NCBI GenBank assembly: GCA_004297315.1
Contig: SCTU01000205.1
Coordinates: forward strand, 1 to 37,386
DNA length: 37,386 nucleotides
Source of the DNA: Dehalococcoidia bacterium
GTDB lineage: Bacteria; Chloroflexota; Dehalococcoidia; UBA2979
Direction of reading: 5' to 3'
The translations under genes were made by a program, and so were the position numbers. Below the pieces are notes generated by a model. That model saw nothing but the letters and a program-made list of their open reading frames with translations. It searched no databases and was not told the origin of the DNA. This document shows positions 1 to 8,798 of the stretch, piece after piece; the first letter of the stretch is position 1; the number at the start of each line of letters is the position of its first letter.

Positions 1-1374
1 CGATCTCGCGGCCTCCCACTCCAGCCGGGCGTCGTCGACTTCTTCGCGGAGCCGGAGCGCATCGCCGATCAGCCGGCGAGTCCGGGCGATTTCGTAGGGG
101 GCGTCGACCGTCTGCCAGTGAGCCAGACCGCGGCCGAGTTCCTGCAACGCCTGCTCGGGCTCCCCCGCGGCGTTATGGATGGCGCCGCGGGCGCAATGGG
201 CGGCGGCGTGGAGTGCCGGGGAGCCGAAGTCCTCCGCGATGCCGGCCAGTTCTTCCGCCGCTGTCCTCGCGGTCGCGATGTCGCCGGCTGCGAGCGCGAT
301 CTCGACCTGGGCGGGAAGCAAGCGGGCGCGCCTCAGCCGCTCCGGGATCGGTTCCGCGAGCGCACGTCCGATGGAGGACATCGCCGCGTCCACCCTGCCC
401 TGCGCCAGGTAGAGGAGCGCACGGGCGGGCTGCGGCTCGCGGCCGAGGTCCTGCGCCTGCCTCAATGCCTCGTCCGCCGCAGCCAGGTCGCCCATCCGCA
501 ATCGGATCTCGCTCAGGGCGTAGAACCCCTCGGCGGCCTGGTAGAAGGCCTTGTAGGAGAGCAACTCTTCTGAGGCGCGGCGCGCCTCGTCCTCCGCGCT
601 GGTCCATTCACCGCGCAAGGAGAGGATTTCCGCGCGGTGCACGCGGCAGACGCCCGGGAAGCCACTGATCGCCTGCCGCTCACACCAGCGCCGGGCGACC
701 TCGGTCCACTGCCCGGCACGGCGGTAGTCGGCCAGGTCGCGGCAGGTGCTGATGGTGGCGCAGTAGACGACGCCCGTGGCGAACGGCGACAGTTCGCCGC
801 TGACCGCCGCGGCCGTCGCCTCGTCCAGCAGCAGCAGGCCTTCCTTCAACTCGCCGCCGCGCACAAGGGCCATCCCGCGGAAAACCAGCCCGAAGCCCTG
901 CAGGTCCTTGTCGCCGAAGCGGCTGCCGATGTCGACGGCGCGTCCGGCGAGTTCCGCAGCGCGCACGAAGTCGCCTCCGCCCATGGCCTCTTCTGACTCG
1001 AACAGCACCAGGTAGCCGTGGGCGAAGCTCTCGGGCTCCTCGTTCAGGATCCGCGCAGCCCGGGCGCGCCACGCCTGCGCGACGACGTCGGACAGGTGCG
1101 ACTGGTGGTCCTTCGCCGCCAGCAGCGCCATGTAGGCAGCGCGGACGCGATCACCCTCAGCGAGGTACGCGGCGAAGGCGCGTTCACGGGCGGAAACTGA
1201 TGCATCGGGCTCAGCAGCCCACCACCCCATCGTGCCCAGCAGTTCCAGACCGGCCGCGCCGAGTTGGCCCTTCGCATCGAGTGCTGCGAGCAAGCCGTAG
1301 GCTTCCGGCCACGCGTGCCTGTCTGCCGCCTGCTGCGCCGCCGCCAACTGGTCGACCGTCCGGGATTCCATCAT
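1..1374 (-). CDS. TPR-rich LuxR-type regulator, N-terminal part (runs off left edge)
   Basis: This reading frame is open on the minus strand from an ATG at 1374 (a second ATG follows at 1371) to the window edge, giving 458 residues without a stop. The predicted protein is helical and alanine-rich, with tandem TPR-like units. It has the phrases GELSPFATG, VYCATIS, VHRAEILSLRGEW and RARLLPAQVEIALAAGD, which I recognise from large actinobacterial/Chloroflexota regulators in which a TPR array is followed by a LuxR-type helix-turn-helix or sits next to cyclase domains. The C-terminal effector domain would lie left of the window, so the exact class is inferred. No clear Shine-Dalgarno sequence precedes the start. 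The plus-strand frames over this stretch are antisense artefacts: their products are Arg/Ala/Gly-rich without family features. Confidence 0.75.
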   Translation of the reverse strand, partial: MMESRTVDQLAAAQQAADRHAWPEAYGLLAALDAKGQLGAAGLELLGTMGWWAAEPDASVSARERAFAAYLAEGDRVRAAYMALLAAKDHQSHLSDVVAQAWRARAARILNEEPESFAHGYLVLFESEEAMGGGDFVRAAELAGRAVDIGSRFGDKDLQGFGLVFRGMALVRGGELKEGLLLLDEATAAAVSGELSPFATGVVYCATISTCRDLADYRRAGQWTEVARRWCERQAISGFPGVCRVHRAEILSLRGEWTSAEDEARRASEELLSYKAFYQAAEGFYALSEIRLRMGDLAAADEALRQAQDLGREPQPARALLYLAQGRVDAAMSSIGRALAEPIPERLRRARLLPAQVEIALAAGDIATARTAAEELAGIAEDFGSPALHAAAHCARGAIHNAAGEPEQALQELGRGLAHWQTVDAPYEIARTRRLIGDALRLREEVDDARLEWEAARS

Positions 1375-1768
1375 GTGGTACCCGTCAGTGGCTGATGTTG
1401 CGTAAGGGACACGAATCCTAGTCCGTTCCCCTTCGCTTCGGTAGCCCCGGGATTGGTCATGACCAAGCATGCCTCCGCATTCCGATCTGTGAAGACCTGC
1501 CTCGGGCTTGCGGCGCACTCGTGGCGGACGTGAAGGTCCGGTACAGGTGTTCATCGTCATGAAGGTGGCGCTTGTCACTCACCCATCGCCTGCCCAACAC
1601 GCTTTGGACGGCCATTCGTGCATGCACGTGTGTGGAGAGGGATTGCGACTCGAAGTGATCCGCGCGGGGCGCCGGAGCGGGCATTTCGGGGCGAATCTGA
1701 GGGCGGACGAGCACTCACAGCGCTGAGAACACATGTTCTGGTACCATCCCTCCGCGGGGAGAACCGAG
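1375..1768. other. Intergenic region between the TPR gene and imuB
   Basis: About 390 bases separate the divergent TPR regulator and imuB. The only element I can support is the SOS box at 1727-1738. Short frames on both strands here have no recognisable product and no convincing ribosome binding site. No imuA or lexA gene is present. Confidence 0.6.
1727..1738 (+). promoter_or_regulatory. LexA (SOS) box upstream of imuB
   Basis: GAACACATGTTC is a perfect match to the Gram-positive/actinobacterial LexA operator core GAAC-N4-GTTC. It lies 31 bases upstream of the imuB start at 1769, in front of a translesion polymerase operon, the classic SOS-regulated context. It also contains the ATG at 1733, which argues that this upstream ATG is operator DNA and not the start codon. 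Confidence 0.85.
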
Positions 1769-2989
1769 ATGTCCACAGCCAGCCTTGCTGTCCAATCCCG
1801 CGCCATTGCCTGCCTAGCGATCCCGTCGCTCGCCTTCGCGTGCGAGATGGCCGGGCGGCCGGCACTCGCAGGGTCGCCGGTCGCCCTGAGTGACGAGGCC
1901 CGTGCGCGGGTCGTCGAGGTCACGCCGGAGGCACGGCAGCACGGGGTGCGCGCGGGGATGACGCTTCTGGACGCGGTCGGGCTGTGCCCCATGCTCACTG
2001 TCCTCGGACCACGCCCCGCGCTCGTCGCCGGGATCGCCGAGGCGCTGGTCGAAGCGATGGGCGCGGTCAGCCCGCTGGTGGAGGAGGCAGAGCCGGGTAC
2101 TGTCTTCGCCGACCTGCGCGGCACGGAAGGGCTCTACCCCGGCCTGGAGCAGTTACGGGACGCGGTCTTCGCGGGCGTCCCGGACGGGCTCCGCCCGCAA
2201 CTCGGCGTCGCCGGGCACCGTTTCACCGCCTGGGTCGCGGCGTCGCGCACCGGACCGGGCACGCTCCAGCACGTCCCCATCGAGGAAGCCGCCGCTTTTC
2301 TTGCGCCTCGCGCCGTCTCCTGGCTCCCGCTCGACCCCGAGGCCGTCGCGCGACTGCGGCTGCTCGGGATCGCGACGTGCGGCCAGTTCGCGGCGCTCCC
2401 ACGTCATGCCGTCGAGGCGCAGTTCGGCATTGCGGGCGGCCTCGCCTGGCTTGCCGCGCGTGGCGAGGACGCGACGCCGGTACGCCCTCGTCCGTGGGAG
2501 CAGGAGCGTGTCGTCGAGGTGGTCGAGGCAGAGCCGCCGATCGTGAGCCGTGAGGCGACCCTGCACGCGCTCGACCAGATGCTCGGCCGCGCGCTGCGCC
2601 AGCCGCGGGCGATGCACCGCTTTGTACGCCTCGTCCGGCTGCGCGCCGAGGGTGAGCGGGGCGGGCTCTGGGAACGCCACCAGGTGCTGCGCGAGCCGCT
2701 GGGCGAGCGCACCCGGTTGTGGACGATGGTGCGCGCCGCCATCGAGGGGGCTGAGTTGCCGGGTGCGCTCACCCGCATCTCCCTCGAGCTCGGCGGGCTC
2801 ACCGCAGAGAGCGGGCGGCAACACAGCTTGTTTGATAGCGAGCGGACGCGGCGGCGCGAGGAACTCGACGAGATGGTGCGCCATCTGAAAGTCCGCTTCG
2901 GCCAGTCACCACTCGCCCGCGTCGTCGAGGTGGAGCCGTGGCACCGGCTGCCGGAGCGGCGGCGCGCGCTGTTGGAGTACGACCCGTGA
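1769..2989 (+). CDS. imuB: ImuB-like Y-family polymerase homologue (catalytically inactive mutasome subunit)
   Basis: The 406-residue protein resembles UmuC/DinB polymerases but lacks the acidic metal ligands. The first catalytic region reads LAIPSLAFACEM in place of a DxD-type motif, and the SxDE region is replaced by VFADLRGTEGLY. This is the signature of ImuB, which acts as a scaffold between DnaE2 and the sliding clamp. A clamp-binding-like motif QHSLFD lies at residues 351-356, near the C-terminus where ImuB carries its beta-clamp motif. I chose ATG 1769 because GGGGAGA lies six bases upstream and the alternative in-frame ATG at 1733 is inside the SOS box. The stop overlaps the GTG start of the next gene by four bases, which implies translational coupling. 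Confidence 0.88.
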   Translation: MSTASLAVQSRAIACLAIPSLAFACEMAGRPALAGSPVALSDEARARVVEVTPEARQHGVRAGMTLLDAVGLCPMLTVLGPRPALVAGIAEALVEAMGAVSPLVEEAEPGTVFADLRGTEGLYPGLEQLRDAVFAGVPDGLRPQLGVAGHRFTAWVAASRTGPGTLQHVPIEEAAAFLAPRAVSWLPLDPEAVARLRLLGIATCGQFAALPRHAVEAQFGIAGGLAWLAARGEDATPVRPRPWEQERVVEVVEAEPPIVSREATLHALDQMLGRALRQPRAMHRFVRLVRLRAEGERGGLWERHQVLREPLGERTRLWTMVRAAIEGAELPGALTRISLELGGLTAESGRQHSLFDSERTRRREELDEMVRHLKVRFGQSPLARVVEVEPWHRLPERRRALLEYDP

Positions 2990-3288
2990 GCCGCCCGCCC
3001 CAGACCCCGTCCAGTACCTCCCTGCGCCCCATCGGCCTTCCACGCCCGATCGAGGTGCGTGCAGACGGCGACGGCCGGCCGGTCGCCCTCACCCGGACCG
3101 GCACGCGCGGACGACGCGCGGCCGAGACTCCGGTCGAGAGCGTCGAGGAGGTCTGGCGGATTGCCGAGGCATGGTGGCGAGAGGCGCCGCAGGCACGCAC
3201 CTACTACCGCGTCGTCCTCGCGGACGGCCGGCCGCTCTCGATCTTCTACGACGATGCGCTCGGCACCTGGTCCGAGCAGCCGTACTGA
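2986..3288 (+). CDS. DUF6504-like small protein of the mutasome cassette
   Basis: This 100-residue protein starts at a GTG that overlaps the imuB stop (GTGA). It has a basic, proline-rich N-terminus, then a compact domain with RPIEVRADGDGRPVAL, a WRIAEAWWREAP segment and a YYRVVLADGRPLSIFYDD beta-hairpin. I recall this pattern from DUF6504, which is commonly encoded beside Y-family/ImuB genes. Its biochemical role is unknown. Its position between imuB and dnaE2, 14 bases before dnaE2, suggests co-expression and a part in the same translesion complex. The frame is open further upstream to 2938, but that extension lies inside imuB. Confidence 0.78.
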   Translation: MSRPPQTPSSTSLRPIGLPRPIEVRADGDGRPVALTRTGTRGRRAAETPVESVEEVWRIAEAWWREAPQARTYYRVVLADGRPLSIFYDDALGTWSEQPY

Positions 3289-3302
3289 GCCGGAGGACAG
3301 CG

Positions 3303-6300
3303 ATGCCGCACCCGCCCGAGACGTCATGGGCCGCGTTTGAGGCACAGCGTCGCGTGCAGGAAGCAGCGGTCGCGCCGGACACTCCACGCTCCACCGCGCC
3401 GCGCGGACGGACGCCGACCGTGCCTTCCTCCGTCCTCGATGACGTGCCTTATGTCGAACTGCACGCGCACAGCCACTATTCCCTGCTGGAGGGCGCTTCG
3501 AGCATCGACGAGATGGTGTTCGAGGCGGTGCGCCAGGGGCACCGGGCGCTCGCCCTCACCGACCACGAGGCGATGTACGGCTCGATGGCGTTCGCGCAGG
3601 CGGCGCGGGAGGCCGGCCTCCGCCCGATCACCGGCCTCGAACTCACCGTGGAAGAGGCGGACGGCAGGCGGTCGCACCTGACGCTGCTCGCGGAGACGCG
3701 CGAGGGGTACGCCCACCTCTGCCGGCTCTCCAGCCTTGCGTACGGGCTGCTTGAAGCGGGACAGGAGGATCGCGAGGCGCGCCGGCTGGATCCGGTGCTG
3801 CCGGTCGCCGCACTCCAGGCGCACGCGGGCGGCCTCATCCTGCTCACCGGCTGCCGCGAAGGGCTCGTCCCGCGTCTCGTCGCGGAGGGACGCACGGCCG
3901 AGGCGGAGACGGCGCTGCGCCGCTGGGTGGAGTGGTTCGGGAGCGAGGACGTCTTCGTCGAACTCCAGGACAACCTCGTCTTCGGCGACCAGCCGCGAAA
4001 CTACGCGCTGGTCGCCCTGGCCGAGCGCGTCGGGGTGGGCGTGGCCGGCACGGGCGACGTCCACTACCACGAGCCGGACCGTCACCGGCTCCAGGACGTG
4101 CTGGTCGCGATCCGGCACCGGAAGACACTCGACGAGTCCCACCGTGAGCGCCGCCCGAACGGGGAGTTCTACCTCCGTCCTCCGGAGGAACAAGCGCGGC
4201 GCTTCCGTCAGTACCACCCGGAAGCCGCCGCGAACACCGTGCGGATCGCGCGCCGCTGCGCCTTCGACCTCACGCAGGACCTCGGCTATTCGCTGCCGTC
4301 TCCGCCCGTGCCTGAGGGCAAGACGCCGCTCGCGCACCTGGAACGGCTCTGCCGCGAGCGGATCGGCCGGAAGTATCCGCAGCCCGCCCAGCGCCGCCTG
4401 GCCGAGGAGCGGCTGGCCGAGGAACTACGGTTGGTCGGGATGCACGACCTCGCCGGGTTCTTCCTCGTCTACCACGAGATCATGGAACTTGCGACGCAGG
4501 TGGCGGCGGAGGTGCGCGGTCCCAGCCGGGCACGCTCCGTGACGGAACTACCGCCCGGCCGTGGCCGCGGCTCCTCCGTCTCTTCGATCATCTGCTACCT
4601 GATCGGGCTCTCCCACATCGACCCGGTGAAGAACCACCTCTTTATCCGTCGCTTCCTGAATGAGGAGATGCACTCGCTTCCCGACATCGACCTCGACTTC
4701 CCGCGTGACATCCGGGCGGCGCTGATCAAGCGCGTTTACGAACGGTGGGGACGGGACCGCGCTGCCCTCGTCGCCATCTTCCCGACCTACCGCATCCGCA
4801 GCGCCGTGCGCGACGTGGGCAAGGCGCTCGGGCTCCCCGAGGTGGAGGTGGACCGGCTCGCCAAACGGGCCCACCCGTACGACCGCGCCTCGCAGGCGGG
4901 CGAGGAGATCCGCCGCCAGCACGGCGAAGGCGCGCAGGACCTCGGCTGGCGGCATCTCGAAGAGATGTCGAGGCAACTCGCCGGGTTCCCGCGCCATCTG
5001 TCGCAGCATGTCGGAGGGATGGTGATCTCCTCGCACCCGCTGATCGACTGCGTCCCGTGCCAGCCTGCCGCCTGGCCGAACCGCTACCTCTGTCACTGGG
5101 ACAAGGACAGCGTCGACGACGCGCGGATGGTGAAGATCGACTTCCTCGGCCTCGGCATGCTGTCTGCGGTCGAGGAGTGCGTGGACCTGATCGAGCGCCA
5201 CCGCGGCCACGTGGTCGACCTCTCCCGCATCCCGATGGACGAGGCCGAGGTGTACGACGGCATCTGCGAGGGCGACACGGTCGGGGTCTTCCAGATCGAG
5301 TCGCGTGCGCAGATCGCGATGCTGCCGCGCACCCAGCCGCGCAACCTCGACGACCTCGCGGTCCAGGTCTCGATCGTGCGGCCGGGGCCGATCGTGGGCG
5401 GCGCGGTGAACCCGTACGTCCGCCGGCGCGAGCGGCAACGCGAGGACCCCGCCTACCGCCCGGAGATGCCGCACCCGCTGGTCGCGGAGGTGCTGGAGGA
5501 GACGCTGGGCGTCGTCATCTTCCAAGAGCAGGTGCTCCAGGTCTGCGAACGGATGGGCGGCTTCACCCCCGGCGAGGCGGACGCCTTCCGCCGCGCAATG
5601 TCACGCCGCCGCTCCGAGGAGGCAATGGCTGCCTACCGCTCGCGCTTCCTCGACGGCGCGCGGGAGCGCCAGGTGCCGGACGCCGTAGCGGAGCGGATGT
5701 TCGAGGCGCTGATGGGGTTCGCGGAGTTCGGCTTCCCGAAGTCGCATGGCACAGCGTTTGCACTGCTCGCCTACCAGTCCACCTGGCTAAAGCGGCACTA
5801 CGCCCCCGAGTTCATCACCGCGCTCTTCAACGCCCAGCCGATGGGCTTCTATCCGCCGCACGTCCTGACCAACGACGCGAAACGGCACGGCGTGGAGGTA
5901 CGGCGCCCCGAGATCAACACGAGCGGCGCCGTCTGCACCGTCGAGCCGGACGCCGTGCGCGTCGGCCTCGGCTACGTGAAGGGCGTGGGCGAGGCAGGCG
6001 CGACACGGATCGAGGCCGAACGGAAACGCGGCGGCGACTACTGTTCGCTCTTCGACTTCGTCCAGCGCACGGGGCTTTCGCAGGAGGTGACGACGAACCT
6101 GATCGAGGTGGGCGCGTTCGACGTCTTCGGGCTCAACCGCCGTGAACTGATCTGGCAGTTGGGACTCTTCGCGGGCGGCTTCCAGCAAGCGGTACTGCGC
6201 CGCCCGCGCGACCGCCAGTTACGGCTCGACCTCCCAACCGTGCAGGACGAGGTCGCACTCGTCGACTTCGACGCGTTCGAGCGGATGGCCTCCGACTACG

Positions 6301-6689
6301 CCGTGCTGCGGCTCTCGCCGGACAGCCATCCGATGCAGTTCCTGCGCCCGCGTCTCGGGGAAGGCGTGGCCTCCAGCCTCCACCTCCGCACGATGGGCGC
6401 CGGCACCCGTGTCGACGTCGCCGGGCTCGTCGTCTGCCGCCAGCAGCCGCTCACCGCGCGCGGGATCATCTTCCTGTTGCTGGAGGACGAGTTCGGTCTG
6501 GTGAACGTCCTCGTCAACCGTGACCTGGTGGCCAGCGAGCGCGACGTGATCCGCACCGCCCCGTTCGTACGGGTGCGCGGCCTGCTGGAGAAGCGTGCCG
6601 GCGAGCAGCGGACGCTTGTCGCGGAGGACGTAGCGCAGTTGTTCCCCCACGAGGTGCTGGCGATGCCGCGGGGAAAGGAATTCGCCTAG
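3303..6689 (+). CDS. dnaE2: Error-prone DNA polymerase III alpha subunit DnaE2
   Basis: This C-family polymerase of 1128 residues is the catalytic engine of mutagenic translesion synthesis with ImuB. The N-terminal PHP domain shows HAHSH at residues 54-58, the DH pair at 87-88 and GDVHYHEPDRH further on. The palm carries PDIDLDF at 460-466 and KIDFLGLG with Asp613, the positions expected for the three catalytic aspartates. VFQIESRAQ, SIVRPGPIVGG and GVVIFQEQVLQV follow, then helix-hairpin-helix sequence (YVKGVGEAGATRI) and a C-terminal OB fold. The length and the missing C-terminal tau-binding extension fit DnaE2 rather than DnaE1. ATG 3303 is preceded by GGAGGA at 3291-3296; the longer open frame to 3171 overlaps the DUF6504 gene. 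It is presumably SOS-induced from the box at 1727. Confidence 0.95.
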   Translation: MPHPPETSWAAFEAQRRVQEAAVAPDTPRSTAPRGRTPTVPSSVLDDVPYVELHAHSHYSLLEGASSIDEMVFEAVRQGHRALALTDHEAMYGSMAFAQAAREAGLRPITGLELTVEEADGRRSHLTLLAETREGYAHLCRLSSLAYGLLEAGQEDREARRLDPVLPVAALQAHAGGLILLTGCREGLVPRLVAEGRTAEAETALRRWVEWFGSEDVFVELQDNLVFGDQPRNYALVALAERVGVGVAGTGDVHYHEPDRHRLQDVLVAIRHRKTLDESHRERRPNGEFYLRPPEEQARRFRQYHPEAAANTVRIARRCAFDLTQDLGYSLPSPPVPEGKTPLAHLERLCRERIGRKYPQPAQRRLAEERLAEELRLVGMHDLAGFFLVYHEIMELATQVAAEVRGPSRARSVTELPPGRGRGSSVSSIICYLIGLSHIDPVKNHLFIRRFLNEEMHSLPDIDLDFPRDIRAALIKRVYERWGRDRAALVAIFPTYRIRSAVRDVGKALGLPEVEVDRLAKRAHPYDRASQAGEEIRRQHGEGAQDLGWRHLEEMSRQLAGFPRHLSQHVGGMVISSHPLIDCVPCQPAAWPNRYLCHWDKDSVDDARMVKIDFLGLGMLSAVEECVDLIERHRGHVVDLSRIPMDEAEVYDGICEGDTVGVFQIESRAQIAMLPRTQPRNLDDLAVQVSIVRPGPIVGGAVNPYVRRRERQREDPAYRPEMPHPLVAEVLEETLGVVIFQEQVLQVCERMGGFTPGEADAFRRAMSRRRSEEAMAAYRSRFLDGARERQVPDAVAERMFEALMGFAEFGFPKSHGTAFALLAYQSTWLKRHYAPEFITALFNAQPMGFYPPHVLTNDAKRHGVEVRRPEINTSGAVCTVEPDAVRVGLGYVKGVGEAGATRIEAERKRGGDYCSLFDFVQRTGLSQEVTTNLIEVGAFDVFGLNRRELIWQLGLFAGGFQQAVLRRPRDRQLRLDLPTVQDEVALVDFDAFERMASDYAVLRLSPDSHPMQFLRPRLGEGVASSLHLRTMGAGTRVDVAGLVVCRQQPLTARGIIFLLLEDEFGLVNVLVNRDLVASERDVIRTAPFVRVRGLLEKRAGEQRTLVAEDVAQLFPHEVLAMPRGKEFA

Positions 6690-6738
6690 CGTGGCCGTCC
6701 GGGCTCGCGGCGTCGATGTCGGACGCACCGCCGCGCGG

Positions 6739-7806
6739 TCAGGCGCTTCGGTTCCAGGCCAGCGAGAGCGTCATCGCGGCGAGGGCCAGTAGTGCGCCTG
6801 CTGCGGCGAACCCGAAGCTGATTTCAACATGCCGCTTCTGGAGCACGAACTCCTTCGGGAGATCGCGGAAGACCCCGACGAGTTGTTCCGCGTCTTCCGC
6901 ACGGTGATACGTGCCGCCGGTGAGGTCTGCGATTGACTGCAACGTCCTCTCGTCGATCCGGAGGATCGACCGCGGCGGACCGTCGGCGCCGTTGCGTCCG
7001 CTGCCCGGGCCTCCGAACTGGCCTCCGAAGGCGTCGCTCCCCAACTGCGCGCGCGAGCAGGAGAGCGGCGCGGGCGTGGTGGTGCCGAATCCGACCGAGT
7101 AGACACGGAGGTGCCGGTCGGCCGCCTCCTGCGCGGCCCTGAGCGGCGCGACGCCCTGCGTCGTCGCACCGTCAGTGAGCAGCACGACAATGTCCGGCTC
7201 GTAGGCACCCTGGGGCAACGCAGGGAGAGACGCCAGACCGAGGTCGTCGATGCGCGGCACATTCGGGTTGACGCTCGCAATCGCGTCGACGGAGCGCAGT
7301 AGCGCCGTGCCGATGGCGGTGCCCCGTCCGGCCTTGAGGCCGTCGATCGCCTCGATAAGCGCCTGACGGTCGGTCGTGGGCGGGACGAGGAGTTGCGCGC
7401 CACCCGAGAACGCGACGATGCCGATACGCGTCCCCTGCGGCTGGTCCGCGACGAACGTACGGGCCACCTCCTGCGCCACAGCCAGGCGGTTCGGGGCGAC
7501 GTCGGTCGAGCACATGGAGCGCGACACGTCGAGCGCAAGGATGATCGTGGTGCGGCTGGTCGGCACCATGACCACCGCCTGCGGGCGTGCCGCGGCCACA
7601 CCGAGGCTCAACAACGAGAGCAGGAGGAGCGCGAACGGCACCCATCTCCGCCAGCGGGTGCGTTTCGGCAGCGCCTCCCGCACCAGCAGGAGGCTCGCGT
7701 AGCGCACCGCAAAGCGGCGGCGACGACGGAGCATCAGGAGGTAGAACGCCACCAGCAGGGGCGCCAGCAGGGCCAGTGACAGCGCGTATGGCCACTCGAA
7801 GGTCAT
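6739..7806 (-). CDS. VWA-domain membrane protein (BatA/BatB-like), second copy
   Basis: The 355-residue protein begins with a hydrophobic segment, a basic RRRRR stretch and a second membrane segment (FALLLLSLLSLGVAAARP). A von Willebrand A domain follows with MIDAS residues in DVSRSMCS and LLTDGAT, and a C-terminal membrane helix closes the protein. Such proteins form membrane complexes with MoxR ATPases, probably for metal-dependent assembly or chaperoning of other proteins. ATG 7806 begins two bases after the upstream VWA gene stops. An extension to 7830 is possible but overlaps that gene. A glycine-rich loop (GGQFGGPGSGRNG) interrupts the VWA domain. The gene converges on dnaE2, 49 bases away. 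Confidence 0.85.
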   Translation of the reverse strand: MTFEWPYALSLALLAPLLVAFYLLMLRRRRRFAVRYASLLLVREALPKRTRWRRWVPFALLLLSLLSLGVAAARPQAVVMVPTSRTTIILALDVSRSMCSTDVAPNRLAVAQEVARTFVADQPQGTRIGIVAFSGGAQLLVPPTTDRQALIEAIDGLKAGRGTAIGTALLRSVDAIASVNPNVPRIDDLGLASLPALPQGAYEPDIVVLLTDGATTQGVAPLRAAQEAADRHLRVYSVGFGTTTPAPLSCSRAQLGSDAFGGQFGGPGSGRNGADGPPRSILRIDERTLQSIADLTGGTYHRAEDAEQLVGVFRDLPKEFVLQKRHVEISFGFAAAGALLALAAMTLSLAWNRSA

Positions 7807-7808
7807 GC

Positions 7809-8798
7809 CTATGGCACCCTCCCGAACCACTGGACCGTCAACATCGAACCCACGACCAGCAACAGCATGGCAACCCCCGCGAACACCGAGGTGACTTCGG
7901 TGGCCTCTCCACTCGTCGTGAGCTTGAGGTCGATCCTCTTGTAGGTGTCCACGAGCTGTTCTTCGTCCTCGGCACGGAGATAGACGCCGTCGGTCGCGTC
8001 CGCGATCTCCTTCAGAAGCGGCTCGTTCAATGCCGTCGCGATCTGATAGCCGTCCACCGTCAGGATCGCGCCCTCCGGCCGTCCGAGGCCGATCGGGAAC
8101 ACGCGGACGCCGGCATTGGCTGCGACCTCCGCCACGTCGAGCGGGTTGACCCGCGACGTGTGCTCGCCGTCGGACAGCATGACGATCACGGCAGAACCGA
8201 AATATCCGATGTCGAGCGAGAGCAGGTCTTCCTCGGATACGCCTTCGGGGATCGTGAGCGCCTTCCCCGCGATCGCGCCGAGCGACGCGAACATCCCCTC
8301 ACTCAGCGAGGTCCCGCCCTGGACGGAGAGCCGGTCGATCGCGGTCAGGACGTCTTGCTGCACGTCGGTCGGTTGGAGCATGACGAACGCGTTGTCGCTG
8401 AAGGCGACAACGCCGATCTTCACCGTGGACGGCTGCTTGCGGACAAACGCGGTCGCCGCCTGCTTCGCGGCCTCCATCCGTGACGGCTTGAGATCGTCCG
8501 CCTTCATGCTCGTCGAGACATCGAACGCGAGGATGACCGTGCCCTCGAGGTGGGGGATTGCCATGACGACGTTCGGACGCGCCAGCGACAGGAGGAGGAG
8601 TGCGATCGCGACGGCGAAGATGAGCGGCGGCACATGGCGACGGGACAGGAGGCGCCCCCGTGACCTCCCCTCGGTCACCTGCAACCCGAACTGTGCCGCG
8701 GCCGCGCTCCGGCGCCGGACGAGGTGCAGGTATGCCGTCACCAGGAGCGGCACGATCAACAGCGAAAGCAACATCGGAGGCCAGGCGAAGGAGATCAA
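7809..8798 (-). CDS. VWA-domain membrane protein (BatA-like), first copy
   Basis: This is a 329-residue paralogue of its downstream neighbour. It has an N-terminal membrane segment (MLLSLLIVPLLVTAYLHLV), a second membrane segment ending in SLARPNVVM, a VWA domain with MIDAS motif DVSTSMK and VMLSDGEHT, and a C-terminal membrane anchor (GVAMLLLVVGSMLTV). The ATG at 8798 overlaps the end of the DUF58 gene by four bases, and the next VWA gene starts two bases after its stop, so the set is translationally coupled. Family knowledge places it with MoxR and DUF58 in a membrane complex; its client here is unknown. Confidence 0.87.
   Translation of the reverse strand: MISFAWPPMLLSLLIVPLLVTAYLHLVRRRSAAAAQFGLQVTEGRSRGRLLSRRHVPPLIFAVAIALLLLSLARPNVVMAIPHLEGTVILAFDVSTSMKADDLKPSRMEAAKQAATAFVRKQPSTVKIGVVAFSDNAFVMLQPTDVQQDVLTAIDRLSVQGGTSLSEGMFASLGAIAGKALTIPEGVSEEDLLSLDIGYFGSAVIVMLSDGEHTSRVNPLDVAEVAANAGVRVFPIGLGRPEGAILTVDGYQIATALNEPLLKEIADATDGVYLRAEDEEQLVDTYKRIDLKLTTSGEATEVTSVFAGVAMLLLVVGSMLTVQWFGRVP

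Noticed and set aside
1733..1768. Upstream ATG extension of imuB
   Set aside because: The ATG at 1733 lies inside the LexA box and lacks a ribosome site; ATG 1769 has one.
4548..5525. 325-codon minus-strand frame opposite dnaE2
   Set aside because: It is antisense to the polymerase, with a His/Asp/Val-rich product typical of mirrored codons.
4745..6145. 466-codon plus-strand frame inside dnaE2
   Set aside because: It is a shifted frame of dnaE2 with an Arg/Ala/Gly-rich product; all DnaE2 motifs are in the other frame.
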